64,000 nucleotides of DNA from Lewinellaceae bacterium (GCA_016716135.1 JADJWX010000007.1:1-64000); one strand, 5' to 3'. Shown: positions 17,316 through 26,593, counted from the stretch's first letter. A program made the numbers and translations. Notes: generated by a model not told the origin, from the sequence alone.

Positions 17316-18116
17316 TCACTTGCCTAATTCCCTGGCCCGGTCAAGGGCGGCCTGTGCGCCTGCGACAATGTCTTCGTGCAGGGCTGTTTCCTCAAAAACA
17401 CGCAAAGCAGCCTCGGTTGTCCCGCCTTTGCTCGCCACTTTTTTTATCCAGGATTCGCAGGATTGATCGGCTTTGTTGTACAAATCCACCGCGCCGGTAA
17501 ATGTTTGGCCAACCAAAAGTTCCGCCTCCGAATCGCTGAATCCCATCTGCCGTGCCGCCTGGATCATGGCATTCATAAAAAAATAAACGTACGCGGGCCC
17601 TGAGCCCGAAATCGCAGTGGCGGCATCCAGCATGGCCTCCTGTTCCACGTACAGGGTTTTTCCTGTTGTGTTTATCAGATTTTGCACCATGACCAGCTCA
17701 ATGCGGGTAACAGCCTCCGTACTGGTAAACACCGTGACGCCCGCACCGATCTGAGCCGGCAAATTGGGCATGGCGCGAACAATTTTTTCTACACCGAGTG
17801 CCTCGGAAACAGCGCCGGTCTGAATACCCGCCATTATGCTCAGGAAAACCTGGGAGGGGTCAACCAAATCCCGTATCTGCGCAAATAGCACAGCTGCATC
17901 CTGGGGTTTTACAGCCAGAATAACCAGGTCGGCTTCAGCGGCACATAAACGCGGGTCGCTAAAAAATAGGCCTTCCTGGACCTGACTCAACTGATTGGCT
18001 TTTTCAAATGTGCGGCACAGGATCATCAGTTGATCCGGCTTGACGATCCGGCTGCGCAAAAAACTCTGAGCATACGTAAGCCCCATGTTACCACCGCCGA
18101 TTATGAGAATTTTCAT
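17316..18116 (-). CDS. proC: Pyrroline-5-carboxylate reductase ProC
   Basis: A 266-residue ProC that reduces pyrroline-5-carboxylate to proline with NAD(P)H. It begins with the Rossmann motif MKILIIGGGNMGLTYA and carries the family signature ISGSGPAYVYFFMNAMIQAARQMG (about residues 163-186), followed by LVGQTFTGA and SKGGTTEAALRVFEE. The frame is open for 21 codons upstream, but a promoter at 18153-18180 lies within that extension, so the ATG at 18116 is the start; this also gives the usual family length. A single-gene unit, divergent from the acetyltransferase. Confidence 0.95.
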   Translation of the reverse strand: MKILIIGGGNMGLTYAQSFLRSRIVKPDQLMILCRTFEKANQLSQVQEGLFFSDPRLCAAEADLVILAVKPQDAAVLFAQIRDLVDPSQVFLSIMAGIQTGAVSEALGVEKIVRAMPNLPAQIGAGVTVFTSTEAVTRIELVMVQNLINTTGKTLYVEQEAMLDAATAISGSGPAYVYFFMNAMIQAARQMGFSDSEAELLVGQTFTGAVDLYNKADQSCESWIKKVASKGGTTEAALRVFEETALHEDIVAGAQAALDRARELGK

Positions 18117-18152
18117 ACTGTATGTTGAAACGTGCAGGAATAAACGAAGTGC

Positions 18153-18180
18153 CAAAGATGCTTTTTTACGCCGAGCCAAA
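18153..18180 (-). promoter_or_regulatory. proC promoter (-33 TTTG / -7 CATCTTTG)
   Basis: On the minus strand TTTG (18180-18177) is followed after 16 bases by CATCTTTG (18160-18153), one mismatch from TAnnTTTG. Spacing fits the Bacteroidota primary-sigma pattern and places transcription start roughly 30 bases before the ATG. Confidence 0.55.
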
Positions 18181-18245
18181 CACCTGCGGAAACTAATTTT
18201 AATCCATGCCGGTTAAGAAATACAGTACGCTTTCAAATCCTGCCC

Positions 18246-18785
18246 ATGCATCCCTTTATTTTCGTAAACAATGCAATCAACCTGACGCCTTTTTTGGCAG
18301 AAGACAAACATTACCTGGTGCAATATCTCAACGACCCGGTAATTCGCCGCGACACGTTGCGGATACCAATCCCTTACACCGATGAAGCGGCCGCGAGCTG
18401 GTTGATAACAGTTGCCGAAAACCGCGAGAAGCTCGGCATGGAAGCCAATTGGGTAATTCGCCATCATAAAAACGGTTTTCTGGGTAGCATTGGCAGGGCA
18501 TTGATAAACAACGGTGAAAGCCATCTTGATGAAATCGGGTATTGGTTGGCGGCTCCTTTTCGCGGCCAGGGCATCATGACAGCCGTTGTCCAGGCCTACT
18601 CCACCTGGTTGTTCGATCAGCACCCCGATCTGGTTCGAATTGAGGCCAATGTGTTCCCCCACAACCCCGCATCGGTGCGTGTTTTGGAAAAAGCCGGATT
18701 TGAACGCGAGGGGTATTCCCGCAAACTCCATTGTAAAAACGGCGTCTTTTTGGATTCGATCCGGATGGCTAAAATTCGGGAGTAA
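18246..18785 (+). CDS. GNAT N-acetyltransferase, RimJ/RimL type
   Basis: A 179-residue GNAT-fold acetyltransferase of the RimJ/RimL group. Typical features are YLNDPVIRRDTLRIPIPYT near the N terminus, the acetyl-CoA-binding loop RGQGIMTAVVQAY (about 116-128) after EIGYWLAAPF, and the C-terminal NPASVRVLEKAGFEREG. Members acetylate N-terminal or side-chain amines of proteins or small molecules; the substrate is not predictable here. It is convergent with the large secreted protein gene (6-bp gap). Confidence 0.9.
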   Translation: MHPFIFVNNAINLTPFLAEDKHYLVQYLNDPVIRRDTLRIPIPYTDEAAASWLITVAENREKLGMEANWVIRHHKNGFLGSIGRALINNGESHLDEIGYWLAAPFRGQGIMTAVVQAYSTWLFDQHPDLVRIEANVFPHNPASVRVLEKAGFEREGYSRKLHCKNGVFLDSIRMAKIRE

Positions 18786-18791
18786 GCGGGG

Positions 18792-21653
18792 CTATCGTTT
18801 GGCCACCACCATTTTTTTCTGAACCAATCCATCGCCGTACAGCACTTGCAACCAGTACAGGCCTGCCGGTTGCGGCCCGAAATCGAGGGCCAGGCGCAAC
18901 GGGCCTGCCGGCAGATCGAAACTTCGCCGTTCCACCGGTTGCCCGTTCGCATGGAACAGCCCGACCTGCAACGGCCCGCCGCCAAATTGTTCCCATGCTA
19001 ATTGAAATGCTCCACCTGAAGGGTTCGGCAGGAGTACAATGGATTCAGCGCCAGACGGTTCATGATTTTTCACCAGGGAAGAATCCACAACAACGGTCAC
19101 CGGTACCCTGTCACTCAGGCATTCCCGACCCGGAAAATCAACTTCCCAGTCGAAAAAATAGTAGTACCGGTTGGCGCCGAAACTCGAGCCGGTAATACTC
19201 AAATAGCCCGGTATCACGTACGGGTATTGTACCCCCTGGTCACTGCGGCGCAATTGCGGGCCGTTGCTGAGCAGCACCTGTTGGTTTACAGCAATATCGG
19301 TGGTCAGCCGGAGCCCGGCGCCCGGTTCAATATCCATATTCAACGCCAGCACGCTTGTTCCGGCGGGGATATCGATCTCCACGCTTTGCAGGGTTTCATC
19401 GAAAGCGTTGCGCAGGTCGATTTTTCGCAAACCCGGCGTATTCGTATACACTTTCACCCGGGACAGGCGGAAGGGGGCATAACAATCGAACACAATATCG
19501 CCATTGGTTTGCGGGCTGGCAAAATTGCCGCCCTGATGGTTCGTCATACCTGTAAACTGGTTGGGCTGATCGTAAATCGCATTGTTGGCCACCCAATAGG
19601 TTGTCGACATCTGGAGGGGCGGGGTTTCAAACGGGTTGCCGGTAAACAGGGCCGTACCGCCGGTGTCTGTGGCATACCATATCAGGGTATCCCCGCTGGC
19701 GCTCAAGGTGGCAACCGAGCCCACGGCAACGGTATCCGGCACCGGAACCGGCAAGGGCGCATCCAACACGGTGACCGTTACCGGAAGCGAACTGAATTGG
19801 GCACAAAGGCCCTGCGTGGTTACCGTGTAAGTCCCCGGTGTTTCAACAACAATGGATGCCGTAGTATCGCCCGTGGTCCACAAATACCCGGCAGCCGGCG
19901 AGGCAGTCAGTTCCACGGCGCCGCCCACGCAAAAAACGGTGTCGCCAATTGCTGTGACAACCGGAATTTCTTCCGGATCGACGACCACTGTCACCACATT
20001 GGAAACCGCCGTGCAACCTTCCGCAGTCGTCACCGTTACCACATATTGCCCGGCGGCGCTGACTACAATCTGTGCATCCGGCGCACCGGTGCTCCAATTG
20101 AATGCCGTAAATATTTCCGGCGCCCGAATCGTTAGGCTGTCACCGCTGCAGAATGTCGTACTGCCGTCTGCCACTGCAAAAACCGGCGGAATAACACACC
20201 TTGCTTCCTCCACCGTCAGGTATTGGTCAACCTCCGGCGCAACCAGGGAATCCACAATACCGGAAGGCCAGTGTATGTGCACCGAATCAATTTCGGTAAG
20301 TTGCCCCATTCCAAAATGAATTTGTGTAGAATTCATTATCCCGTAGCTCTCCCCGGAGCGGACCTCACGTACCTGAATGCCCAATGCGCTGTACAGGTAC
20401 ACTTTTGCGCCGATCGCGCTGCGATTGCTCTGAACACCCCGCAGGTTTAGTCCAAAAAAATGATTGGCATTGCCGTCGTTGAACCACAATGCATCCGGAG
20501 TGGAGCTCGGTTCGGTATAAATATTTGCATACCCGGCATAGATATCCTGAAAGCCGTCGTGGTTCAAATCGCCCAAGGCAAACGATTCCATATTTGCCTG
20601 ATCCAGAATCTGCGTATTGGTAAATGTTTTATCGCCATTATTCCGGAAAAGGTAATGGTCGGTTCCGGCAATCAGCAGATCAACATACCCGTCATTATCA
20701 AAATCGCGGAACACTCCCTGGATCGGCAATCCCCCGATGGCATTGCGCAAACCTGCCGATTCCGTAATATCGGTAAAATGCCCGGCGCCGCCATTTTCCA
20801 GCAGCTGGCTGGAAACGTCATGGTTGGTTACCAAACAATCGAAGTCGCCGTCGTTGTCGATATCGCCGAAATCAGCGGTCCAGCTTTGCGCGCCGATGCG
20901 TAATCCGGCCAGATTAGCAGTATCCTGCGTGTAGGTTCCGTCGCCGTTATTCAGGAAAAGTTGGTTGATCCGGCGGCCATCGGTGGCGCTGTTGACCCCG
21001 GTGCGGCATTTGGCAATGTACAGGTCGAGGTCGCCGTCGTTGTCCACATCACTCCAAACGGAGCCGTAATTACCCGAATTATCAGAGGCAGGAACGGTCG
21101 TCAGGTCAATTGTTTGCGGCGCATAAACCAGGGCGCCCAAACCGTCATTTAAAAAAATACGCGCTTCGGCATCGTCGTGGCAAACAAAGGCATCAACCCA
21201 GCCGTCGTTGTTGATATCCGCAAAATTGACGCCCTGCACAAAGGTTCCGGGCTCGTCCAGGGAAACCAGGCTGAAGGCCGTGCCATCGGCATTCCCCCGG
21301 ATTATTTTGATGCCATCGTAATACCCGCCGGTAAGGATATCCGGAACACCGTTGTTGTCAACGTCCGCCACACAAATCCCCCACTGGCTGTCGCTCAGCA
21401 GGTTGAGGCTGGGTTGGTGGCGGAAGGTTTCGCCCGGCCCGGTCTGGTATTCCACTGCAAGCAGATATCCCTGGTTCATGCGCACAATATCATCGCGACC
21501 ATCGCCATTCATGTCCAGCACGGCTATTGCCACACCGCTGTAGTGTTTTTCCGGACTGAGTAATTGGGTTTGTTTGGTAAATGAAATTTGTGCAAAAAGC
21601 CCGGTTTGAACCAGCAGGCAACAAACATTCAGGAGTACATTTCTAAAAGTCAT
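18792..21653 (-). CDS. Secreted FG-GAP/VCBS and ASPIC/UnbV repeat protein with type A T9SS sorting domain
   Basis: A 953-residue protein with a signal peptide (MTFRNVLLNVCCLLVQTGLFAQ). Residues ~30-400 carry seven or more FG-GAP/VCBS-type calcium-binding blades with DxNxDGxxD loops (DMNGDGRDD, DVDNNGVPD, DINNDGWVD, DVDNDGDLD, DIDNDGDFD, DFDNDGYVD, DLNHDGFQD). An ASPIC/UnbV domain follows (SNRSAIGAKVYLYS, IHFGMGQLTEIDSVHIHWPSG). Next come two Cys-containing Ig-like domains (FCSGDSLTI, FCVGGAVEL) and a C-terminal ~80-residue T9SS type A sorting domain (LLPNPSGGAFQLAW...GLYWLQVLYGDGLVQKKMVV). It is exported through T9SS; the function on the cell surface is unknown. Confidence 0.93.
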   Translation of the reverse strand: MTFRNVLLNVCCLLVQTGLFAQISFTKQTQLLSPEKHYSGVAIAVLDMNGDGRDDIVRMNQGYLLAVEYQTGPGETFRHQPSLNLLSDSQWGICVADVDNNGVPDILTGGYYDGIKIIRGNADGTAFSLVSLDEPGTFVQGVNFADINNDGWVDAFVCHDDAEARIFLNDGLGALVYAPQTIDLTTVPASDNSGNYGSVWSDVDNDGDLDLYIAKCRTGVNSATDGRRINQLFLNNGDGTYTQDTANLAGLRIGAQSWTADFGDIDNDGDFDCLVTNHDVSSQLLENGGAGHFTDITESAGLRNAIGGLPIQGVFRDFDNDGYVDLLIAGTDHYLFRNNGDKTFTNTQILDQANMESFALGDLNHDGFQDIYAGYANIYTEPSSTPDALWFNDGNANHFFGLNLRGVQSNRSAIGAKVYLYSALGIQVREVRSGESYGIMNSTQIHFGMGQLTEIDSVHIHWPSGIVDSLVAPEVDQYLTVEEARCVIPPVFAVADGSTTFCSGDSLTIRAPEIFTAFNWSTGAPDAQIVVSAAGQYVVTVTTAEGCTAVSNVVTVVVDPEEIPVVTAIGDTVFCVGGAVELTASPAAGYLWTTGDTTASIVVETPGTYTVTTQGLCAQFSSLPVTVTVLDAPLPVPVPDTVAVGSVATLSASGDTLIWYATDTGGTALFTGNPFETPPLQMSTTYWVANNAIYDQPNQFTGMTNHQGGNFASPQTNGDIVFDCYAPFRLSRVKVYTNTPGLRKIDLRNAFDETLQSVEIDIPAGTSVLALNMDIEPGAGLRLTTDIAVNQQVLLSNGPQLRRSDQGVQYPYVIPGYLSITGSSFGANRYYYFFDWEVDFPGRECLSDRVPVTVVVDSSLVKNHEPSGAESIVLLPNPSGGAFQLAWEQFGGGPLQVGLFHANGQPVERRSFDLPAGPLRLALDFGPQPAGLYWLQVLYGDGLVQKKMVVAKR

Positions 21654-21772
21654 GGCGGAAAATTGGTAAAATGTTTTTGGAAAAAAATCTGCACAAGGTA
21701 GAGGCTGCCAGCTGTTTGCTGTATTCAGGAACTGTACCTTCTGTCAGCCAACGGCAAAAAGCCGATTCCAGA

Positions 21773-22699
21773 CTAGCCCCGCTGTGCGGCAAGCAGGTAC
21801 AACACCGCCATGCGGATAGCGACGCCGTTTTCGACTTGTGTTAAAATTATGCTTTGTTTGCTGTCGGCCACGTCGGAGGTAAGTTCCACTCCGCGGTTGA
21901 TCGGGCCGGGGTGCATAACCACGATTTCCCGGTCGAGGCGGTCGAGCATTTCCCGGGTAATTCCGAAATACTGATGGTATTCGCGCAGGCTGGGGAAAAA
22001 GCGGATATCCTGCCGTTCCATTTGAATGCGCAGTACATTGGCCACGTCGCACCAGCGCAGGGTTTCCTGAACATCGTACGACACTTCCACACCGAGCTCG
22101 GCGTAATACTTGGGGATCAGGGTAGGCGGACCGCACACGCGGACTTTAGCGCCCAGTTTCAGCAGGCAGAACACATTGCTGAGCGCGACCCGGCTGTGCA
22201 GAATATCGCCGATGATCGCCACTTTTTTGCCGGCCACATCGCCGAGTTTTTCACGGATGGAAAAGGCATCGAGCAAGGCCTGGGTCGGGTGCTCATGGGT
22301 ACCGTCGCCTGCATTGATGATATTGGCCGGGATGCGTCCGGCGAGGTACACACAGGCGCCGGGGGCGGGATGCCGCATGACCACCATGTCGACTTTCATG
22401 GCCAGAATATTATTCACCGTATCGAGCAGTGTTTCACCCTTGCTTACACTGGACGAGGAGGCGGAGAAGTTGACGGTGTCGGCGCTGAGTCGTTTTTCAG
22501 CCAGTTCGAACGAAACCCGGGTGCGGGTGCTGCTTTCGAAAAAGAGATTGGCGACAGTGATGTCGCGCAAGGACGGCACTTTTTTAATGGGCCGGTTAAT
22601 CACCTCTTTAAAATTGTCGGCCGTTTCGAAGATGAGCTGAATGTCGGCTTCGGTTATATTTTTTATGCCGATCAGGTGGCGCGTGGAGATTCGCTTCAT
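21773..22699 (-). CDS. pyrB: Aspartate carbamoyltransferase catalytic subunit PyrB
   Basis: A 308-residue carbamoyltransferase that joins carbamoyl phosphate and aspartate, the committed step of pyrimidine synthesis. The carbamoyl-phosphate loop FFESSTRTRVSFE (SSTRTR at 56-61), the HPTQALLD motif, VVMRHPAPGAC and VMHPGPINRGVEL (aspartate-binding region) are all present, and the length is normal. No pyrI regulatory subunit is nearby. Its first four bases overlap the end of pyrR (ATGA), so translation is coupled. Confidence 0.96.
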   Translation of the reverse strand: MKRISTRHLIGIKNITEADIQLIFETADNFKEVINRPIKKVPSLRDITVANLFFESSTRTRVSFELAEKRLSADTVNFSASSSSVSKGETLLDTVNNILAMKVDMVVMRHPAPGACVYLAGRIPANIINAGDGTHEHPTQALLDAFSIREKLGDVAGKKVAIIGDILHSRVALSNVFCLLKLGAKVRVCGPPTLIPKYYAELGVEVSYDVQETLRWCDVANVLRIQMERQDIRFFPSLREYHQYFGITREMLDRLDREIVVMHPGPINRGVELTSDVADSKQSIILTQVENGVAIRMAVLYLLAAQRG

Positions 22700-23247
22700 G
22701 GCTCTTTTTTGTCAAAAAATAAAACTTCGTCGGCTCCGTGAATTTCTTCCCAATGCACTTTCACATAGGCTTCGTCGAGGGCATCTACCACCAGGCCGGT
22801 ATAATCGGCCTGAATGGGCAGGTGGCGGTTAAACCGGCGATCGACGAGCACCAGCAGTTCCACCACATCGGGCCGGCCGTAGTGCTGAAGGGCAGCCAGG
22901 GCAGCCTGGATGGTTCGTCCGGTGTACAGCACATCGTCGACCAACAGTACTTTTTTCCCTTTGACGATAAAATCCATTTCATTGGGATAGGGCGCCAGGA
23001 CCTTGTCGCTCATCCGGAAATCGTCGCGGTAAAACGTAATATCCAGGCGGCCGTATTGAATTTCGGTATTCCCGGTGAGCGCTTGCAGGCGTTCGTGAAT
23101 GCGGTCGGACAGCGCCACACCGCGGGGCTGGATGCCAATGACGCAGGCATCGGAAAAATCCCCCCAGTCTTCGATCAGCTGGCTGCACAAGCGCTCGATA
23201 GTCAATCGAAAGCGCGCGCTGTTGAGTAAAACTTTTCCGTGTTGCAT
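22696..23247 (-). CDS. pyrR: Bifunctional pyr operon regulator / uracil phosphoribosyltransferase PyrR
   Basis: A 183-residue type I phosphoribosyltransferase. The PRPP loop VLLVDDVLYTGRT is at about residues 100-112, and GIQPRGVALSDRI is the pyrophosphate loop. PyrR binds UMP and attenuates pyr mRNA in Firmicutes and also makes UMP from uracil and PRPP. Start ATG 23247 gives the family length; longer in-frame starts would overlap the promoter. The leader between promoter and ATG is only about 45 nt and shows no attenuator, so RNA-level control of this operon is not evident. First gene of pyrR-pyrB. Confidence 0.92.
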   Translation of the reverse strand: MQHGKVLLNSARFRLTIERLCSQLIEDWGDFSDACVIGIQPRGVALSDRIHERLQALTGNTEIQYGRLDITFYRDDFRMSDKVLAPYPNEMDFIVKGKKVLLVDDVLYTGRTIQAALAALQHYGRPDVVELLVLVDRRFNRHLPIQADYTGLVVDALDEAYVKVHWEEIHGADEVLFFDKKEP

Positions 23248-23298
23248 GCTTAAAAAATTCGGTTGGCGGCCTGGCGGCAGGCAGTAAATTTTGGTGGG

Positions 23299-23306
23299 CA
23301 AATATA
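23299..23306 (-). promoter_or_regulatory. -7 box (TATATTTG) of the pyrR-pyrB operon
   Basis: On the minus strand TATATTTG is a perfect TAnnTTTG match, 52 bases before the pyrR ATG. The nearest upstream TTTG is only about 9 bases away, so the -33 element is not convincing. Confidence 0.55.
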
Positions 23307-23499
23307 GGCGCAAAGCCGGAAAGCGGCAGCACCGTGCATTGAGAACATTTTAACGTTCCATTAATCCGGGTCAATTAAACCCGGTGCCGGCAGGTCCGTC
23401 TATGGAAGCGATTTCCAAACCGGTTGGAAAAACACCAGCATCTGGTGCTTTCACTTGAACACACACTACTTTTTAACCAGACTAAACGTTTATTTAAAA

Positions 23500-24303
23500 A
23501 TGAAACAGTCCTTTTTTCTGATAGCGGCCCTTTTGATGGGTATTGCTTTATTTCAATCCTGCAAAAAGTCGGAAAATTCCGATCTCGACGTCTTGACTTC
23601 CGAAGACATTGCCACCAATGAAGACTTTTCCGAAGAAATTGATTTCGCCGTGGATATTGCCATTGAAGAACGCGGCGGCGGCAGCACCTGCCCGACAGTA
23701 ACGCTGGCACAACCCTGGGGCACCTGGCCCAACACAATCACGATCGATTACGGCCCCGATGGCTGCACCGGCCCGAACGGCGACCATTTTCTGAAAGGAA
23801 AAATCATCATTGAGCAAAGCGCCGGCATGTTCACGGCAGGCGCCGAACGCACCAAAACATTTGACAATTTCTTTATCGACGACGTGCAAATCAGCGGCGC
23901 AAAATCCTGGAAAAACAACGGCCTGGATGCCAGCGGCAACTGGTCGTACACCAAAACGGCCACCAATATGGTGTTGAGTTACCCGGACGGTACCTCAACA
24001 ACCTGGAACCACACGCACACCAGCACCTTGGTTGAAGGCGCCACGACGCTGACGCACTGGGACAACGTGTGGAGCACCACGGGGAGTTCGTCGGGCACCA
24101 ACCGCAATGGGGTGAATTACACTGCCACGATTGTCGAACCGTTGATCAAAAAGGCTGTCTGCCGCTGGATTTCAACAGGTGTACTGGAGGTAAGCCGCGA
24201 TGGTCAGACCGCCTCGCTCGATTTCGGAAACGGCACCTGCGATCGTTTCGGTACGCTGACGCTACCCAACGGCGATACGCATATCATTAAATTGCGGAAG
24301 TAG
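23500..24303 (+). CDS. Hypothetical lipoprotein, 267 aa
   Basis: A lipoprotein with signal MKQSFFLIAALLMGIALFQSCKK (lipobox Cys21), an acidic N-terminal stretch (SEDIATNEDFSEEIDFAVDIA), then a beta-rich Thr/Gly/Asn-rich domain beginning CPTVTLAQPWGTWPNTITIDYG. The stretch GTWPNTITIDYGPDGCTGPNG resembles families in Bacteroidota where this fold recurs in surface lipoproteins, but no function is known. ATG 23500 is chosen since it gives a proper lipoprotein signal; in-frame codons upstream do not. A clear terminator follows at 24434. Confidence 0.85.
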   Translation: MKQSFFLIAALLMGIALFQSCKKSENSDLDVLTSEDIATNEDFSEEIDFAVDIAIEERGGGSTCPTVTLAQPWGTWPNTITIDYGPDGCTGPNGDHFLKGKIIIEQSAGMFTAGAERTKTFDNFFIDDVQISGAKSWKNNGLDASGNWSYTKTATNMVLSYPDGTSTTWNHTHTSTLVEGATTLTHWDNVWSTTGSSSGTNRNGVNYTATIVEPLIKKAVCRWISTGVLEVSRDGQTASLDFGNGTCDRFGTLTLPNGDTHIIKLRK

Positions 24304-24389
24304 GCAACCATCAATTTACGATTTTCGAATTACGATTATTGGCTTCACTTAAAAAAGGAACATTTCAACTTTTCACTGGACGCAATAAT

Positions 24390-24424
24390 CGTAAATCGTA
24401 AATCGTAAATCGTAAATCGTAAAT
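24390..24424. repeat. Five tandem copies of CGTAAAT
   Basis: The heptamer CGTAAAT is repeated five times without error. A partial inverted match (ATTTACGATT, AATTACGATT) lies about 70 bases upstream. It sits in the 3' region of the lipoprotein gene, before the terminator. Confidence 0.9.
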
Positions 24425-24433
24425 CAGTTTAAC

Positions 24434-24479
24434 GTGGGGATTTGCACCAACCATCGGCTGCAAATCCCCACTGTTTTTT
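24434..24479 (+). terminator. Rho-independent terminator between convergent genes
   Basis: Perfect 13-base arms GTGGGGATTTGCA (24434-24446) and its complement (24459-24471) with a 12-base loop, followed by TGTTTTTT on the plus strand. It terminates the lipoprotein gene and touches the stop codon of the convergent minus-strand gene. Confidence 0.85.
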
Positions 24480-25170
24480 ATTGCTCCACCTTGGTGAGTT
24501 CCGAGCGGCTTTCCACGTTGCCCTTCCGGTCGTAGTTGACCGTCTTGACCATGCCTACTTCGGGTGCATACCAGAATTCGGAGCGCATGGTGCGTGTGCC
24601 CATGAGTTTGTATTCAAAATCGTAGCTGATTTTCAGGCAGGTGTAGGTACCCGCCGCTGTAGTGACGGACTCCCGTGCTTCTACCTTCCGGTTTTTGATT
24701 TGATACCGGTTGTTCATCAGTTGAATTCCGCCCATGCGCATAGTCATCTCCATTTCGGCGTCGGGCAGCGTTTGCCCGGGCTGCATATCGGGCGGGTAAG
24801 TCAGGTCGGTTCCCGTCATTTCCAACTCCACCTGCGGCGACTGCTGCCCCCCGGCTTGTTGCGGGATCATGGAGCGCATATCCACATAGATCACGCCTTG
24901 GAAACACTTCATGGGGTAACTCATTTCAGTAACCTGTTTGGCTTTGGCATCGGTCGTCGTCAGGTTGATCGTGGCGATCAGCGTATCCGACTTTTCCTCC
25001 AGGCTGCTGACCCGGTGGGTAAGAACGCCCTCCACCTTGTCTTTTTTATTGTAGTTCGTGTACTCCAGGCTTACGCCTTCCTTGAAGTAGCCGTACATAG
25101 TGGCGCAATCCTGTGCGGCGAGTGACGCAGACAGGGCAAGGAGCAGTGCCGGCAACGTTGTTTTTAGCAT
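24478..25170 (-). CDS. Exported hypothetical protein (TapB/DUF3108-like)
   Basis: A 230-residue protein with a signal peptide (MLKTTLPALLLALSASLAAQ). The mature part reads CATMYGYFKEGVSLEYTNYNKKDKVEG, a beta-barrel-like pattern seen in TapB/DUF3108-like periplasmic proteins of Bacteroidota. The C-terminal half contains Met-rich segments (AEMEMTMRMGGIQLM) and the typical YTCLKISYDFEYKLMGTRTMRSEFWYAPEVGMVKT. The ATG at 25170 is used because it begins the signal peptide. Function unknown; assignment to the family is by pattern only. Confidence 0.8.
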   Translation of the reverse strand: MLKTTLPALLLALSASLAAQDCATMYGYFKEGVSLEYTNYNKKDKVEGVLTHRVSSLEEKSDTLIATINLTTTDAKAKQVTEMSYPMKCFQGVIYVDMRSMIPQQAGGQQSPQVELEMTGTDLTYPPDMQPGQTLPDAEMEMTMRMGGIQLMNNRYQIKNRKVEARESVTTAAGTYTCLKISYDFEYKLMGTRTMRSEFWYAPEVGMVKTVNYDRKGNVESRSELTKVEQ

Positions 25171-25317
25171 GATTAATCGCGTTTTTGAGTGAAACCGTAG
25201 TACGGCCAAAGGTAGCATTGTCTGCCGAAACCGGTAAAACCCAGGTGAACATTGCTACAGTTTGGCCCGTTCTATTTACAGGGTTGTCCCCTAATTTTTT
25301 CACAAAACTATTTCCGA

Positions 25318-26478
25318 ATGTTTTTTAATCTTGAAAACTTTAATGCTTTGAAAAACAGGCAAGCAGGCACCATCCCCTGTGTTTCCATTTATATTCCTAC
25401 CCATCGGGCAGGTCATGTCCAGGAGGATAAGATCCGCTTCAAAAATGCGCTTGCCGAGGTTAAGTCCAAACTTCAAACCAAAGCCGGTATGCACGAACGG
25501 GAAGCAGAGGGCATGCTGAAGCCAGCCTACGATCTGTTAAATCTCGACAGCCTGTGGTTTCGGCTCTCGGATGGGTTGGCTGTTTTTATCGGGCAGGATT
25601 TGTTCGAATATTACCCGGTACCGATCGATCTGAATCCGCTGAATTATGTCAGCGATCAATTCTATCTATTGCCGCTCCTGCCCTTGCTGAACCGAAAAGA
25701 CCGGTTTTTCCTGTTAGCGCTCAGCCGGGGTGACGTGCGTTTTTTTGAAGGACACCAGTACAGTATTACCCCTGTAAAAATCAGCGACCTGGTACCTGAA
25801 AACATACAAGCCGCCCTGGCATTGGAGGACCCGGAAAAGTCGCTGCAAATGCGAAATGCCGGACCGGGTGGCGCTTCGGTGTTTCACGGGCATGGTTTAC
25901 ATAAAGACCAGCAAAACTGGCAGGTCGAAAAATATTGCCGCATGGTCGACGATGGGCTGATGACCATGTTGCACGATGAAAATGCGCCGATGCTGCTGGC
26001 TGCTGTAGATGAACTGGCGAGTGTTTACCAGAAAGTTTCCAGGTATACGCACGTATTGGATGCGCACGTTAGCGGGAACCCGGAGAATGATGACCCGGTA
26101 TTGTTGCACGAAAAAGCCTGGGGTAAAATGCAGGCCTATTTTCAAAAAGACCTCATACAACAGCAAGCGCAATTTGAGACAGCGCAGGCCAAGGGGCAAG
26201 GCACTTCGTCGTTGAAGGAGCTCGTTCCGGCAGCAGTGCACGGACGAGTGGAAACGTTATTTATAGAGAAAAATACTCCCCTGTGCTGGGGTGCTTACAA
26301 CGAAAACACCAACACCGTCAGCCTGCACGATACGCCGGGACCCGCTTCGGTGTGCCTGCACAACCTGGCTGCGGTACGCGCCTTCGACCAGGGTGGCACC
26401 GTAGTTCAGGTCGATGATGACGGGCAACATTCGGCCAAGGTAGCTTCGCCGCCGATGCGCGCTGTTTTCAGGTATTGA
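25318..26478 (+). CDS. baeRF-type (bacterial archaeo-eukaryotic release factor-like) protein
   Basis: A 386-residue protein matching the Bacteroidota baeRF domain family, relatives of eRF1/Pelota thought to act on stalled ribosomes. Features seen: IPCVSIYIPTHRAGHVQEDKIRFKNAL at the N terminus, LSDGLAVFIG in the middle, FFLLALSRGDVRFFEGHQYSI, and a C-terminal region VHGRVETLFIEKN...GTVVQVD typical of the ribosome-binding fold. The catalytic GGQ of true release factors is not present, so peptide release is not implied. ATG 25318 starts directly at the conserved domain. Confidence 0.75.
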   Translation: MFFNLENFNALKNRQAGTIPCVSIYIPTHRAGHVQEDKIRFKNALAEVKSKLQTKAGMHEREAEGMLKPAYDLLNLDSLWFRLSDGLAVFIGQDLFEYYPVPIDLNPLNYVSDQFYLLPLLPLLNRKDRFFLLALSRGDVRFFEGHQYSITPVKISDLVPENIQAALALEDPEKSLQMRNAGPGGASVFHGHGLHKDQQNWQVEKYCRMVDDGLMTMLHDENAPMLLAAVDELASVYQKVSRYTHVLDAHVSGNPENDDPVLLHEKAWGKMQAYFQKDLIQQQAQFETAQAKGQGTSSLKELVPAAVHGRVETLFIEKNTPLCWGAYNENTNTVSLHDTPGPASVCLHNLAAVRAFDQGGTVVQVDDDGQHSAKVASPPMRAVFRY

Positions 26479-26481
26479 AAA

Positions 26482-26575
26482 AGCCCTGAGGGGCAGGGTA
26501 AACACATCAAAATCACGGGCGACCTCGGAGAGGTCCGTTGCATTTTGATGCGTTTGCCCTGAGCCCTGAGGGGTA
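26482..26575. repeat. Inverted repeat flanked by 14-bp direct repeats
   Basis: AGCCCTGAGGGGCA (26482-26495) recurs as AGCCCTGAGGGGTA (26562-26575). Between them, 26495-26513 and 26542-26560 are complementary at 17 of 19 positions, and a perfect small hairpin GACCTC-GGA-GAGGTC sits in the centre. It lies between convergent genes and may act as a two-way terminator (A/T runs follow), or be a small mobile element. Confidence 0.7.
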
Positions 26576-26593
26576 AAAAAAACAGCCATTGCA

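Noticed and set aside
21773..23313. PyrR-dependent attenuator upstream of pyrR-pyrB
   Set aside because: The leader between the -7 box and the ATG is about 45 nt and shows no terminator or anti-terminator pair.
24390..24424. Tandem heptamers as a possible CRISPR array
   Set aside because: Units are 7 bases with no spacers; no cas genes are present.
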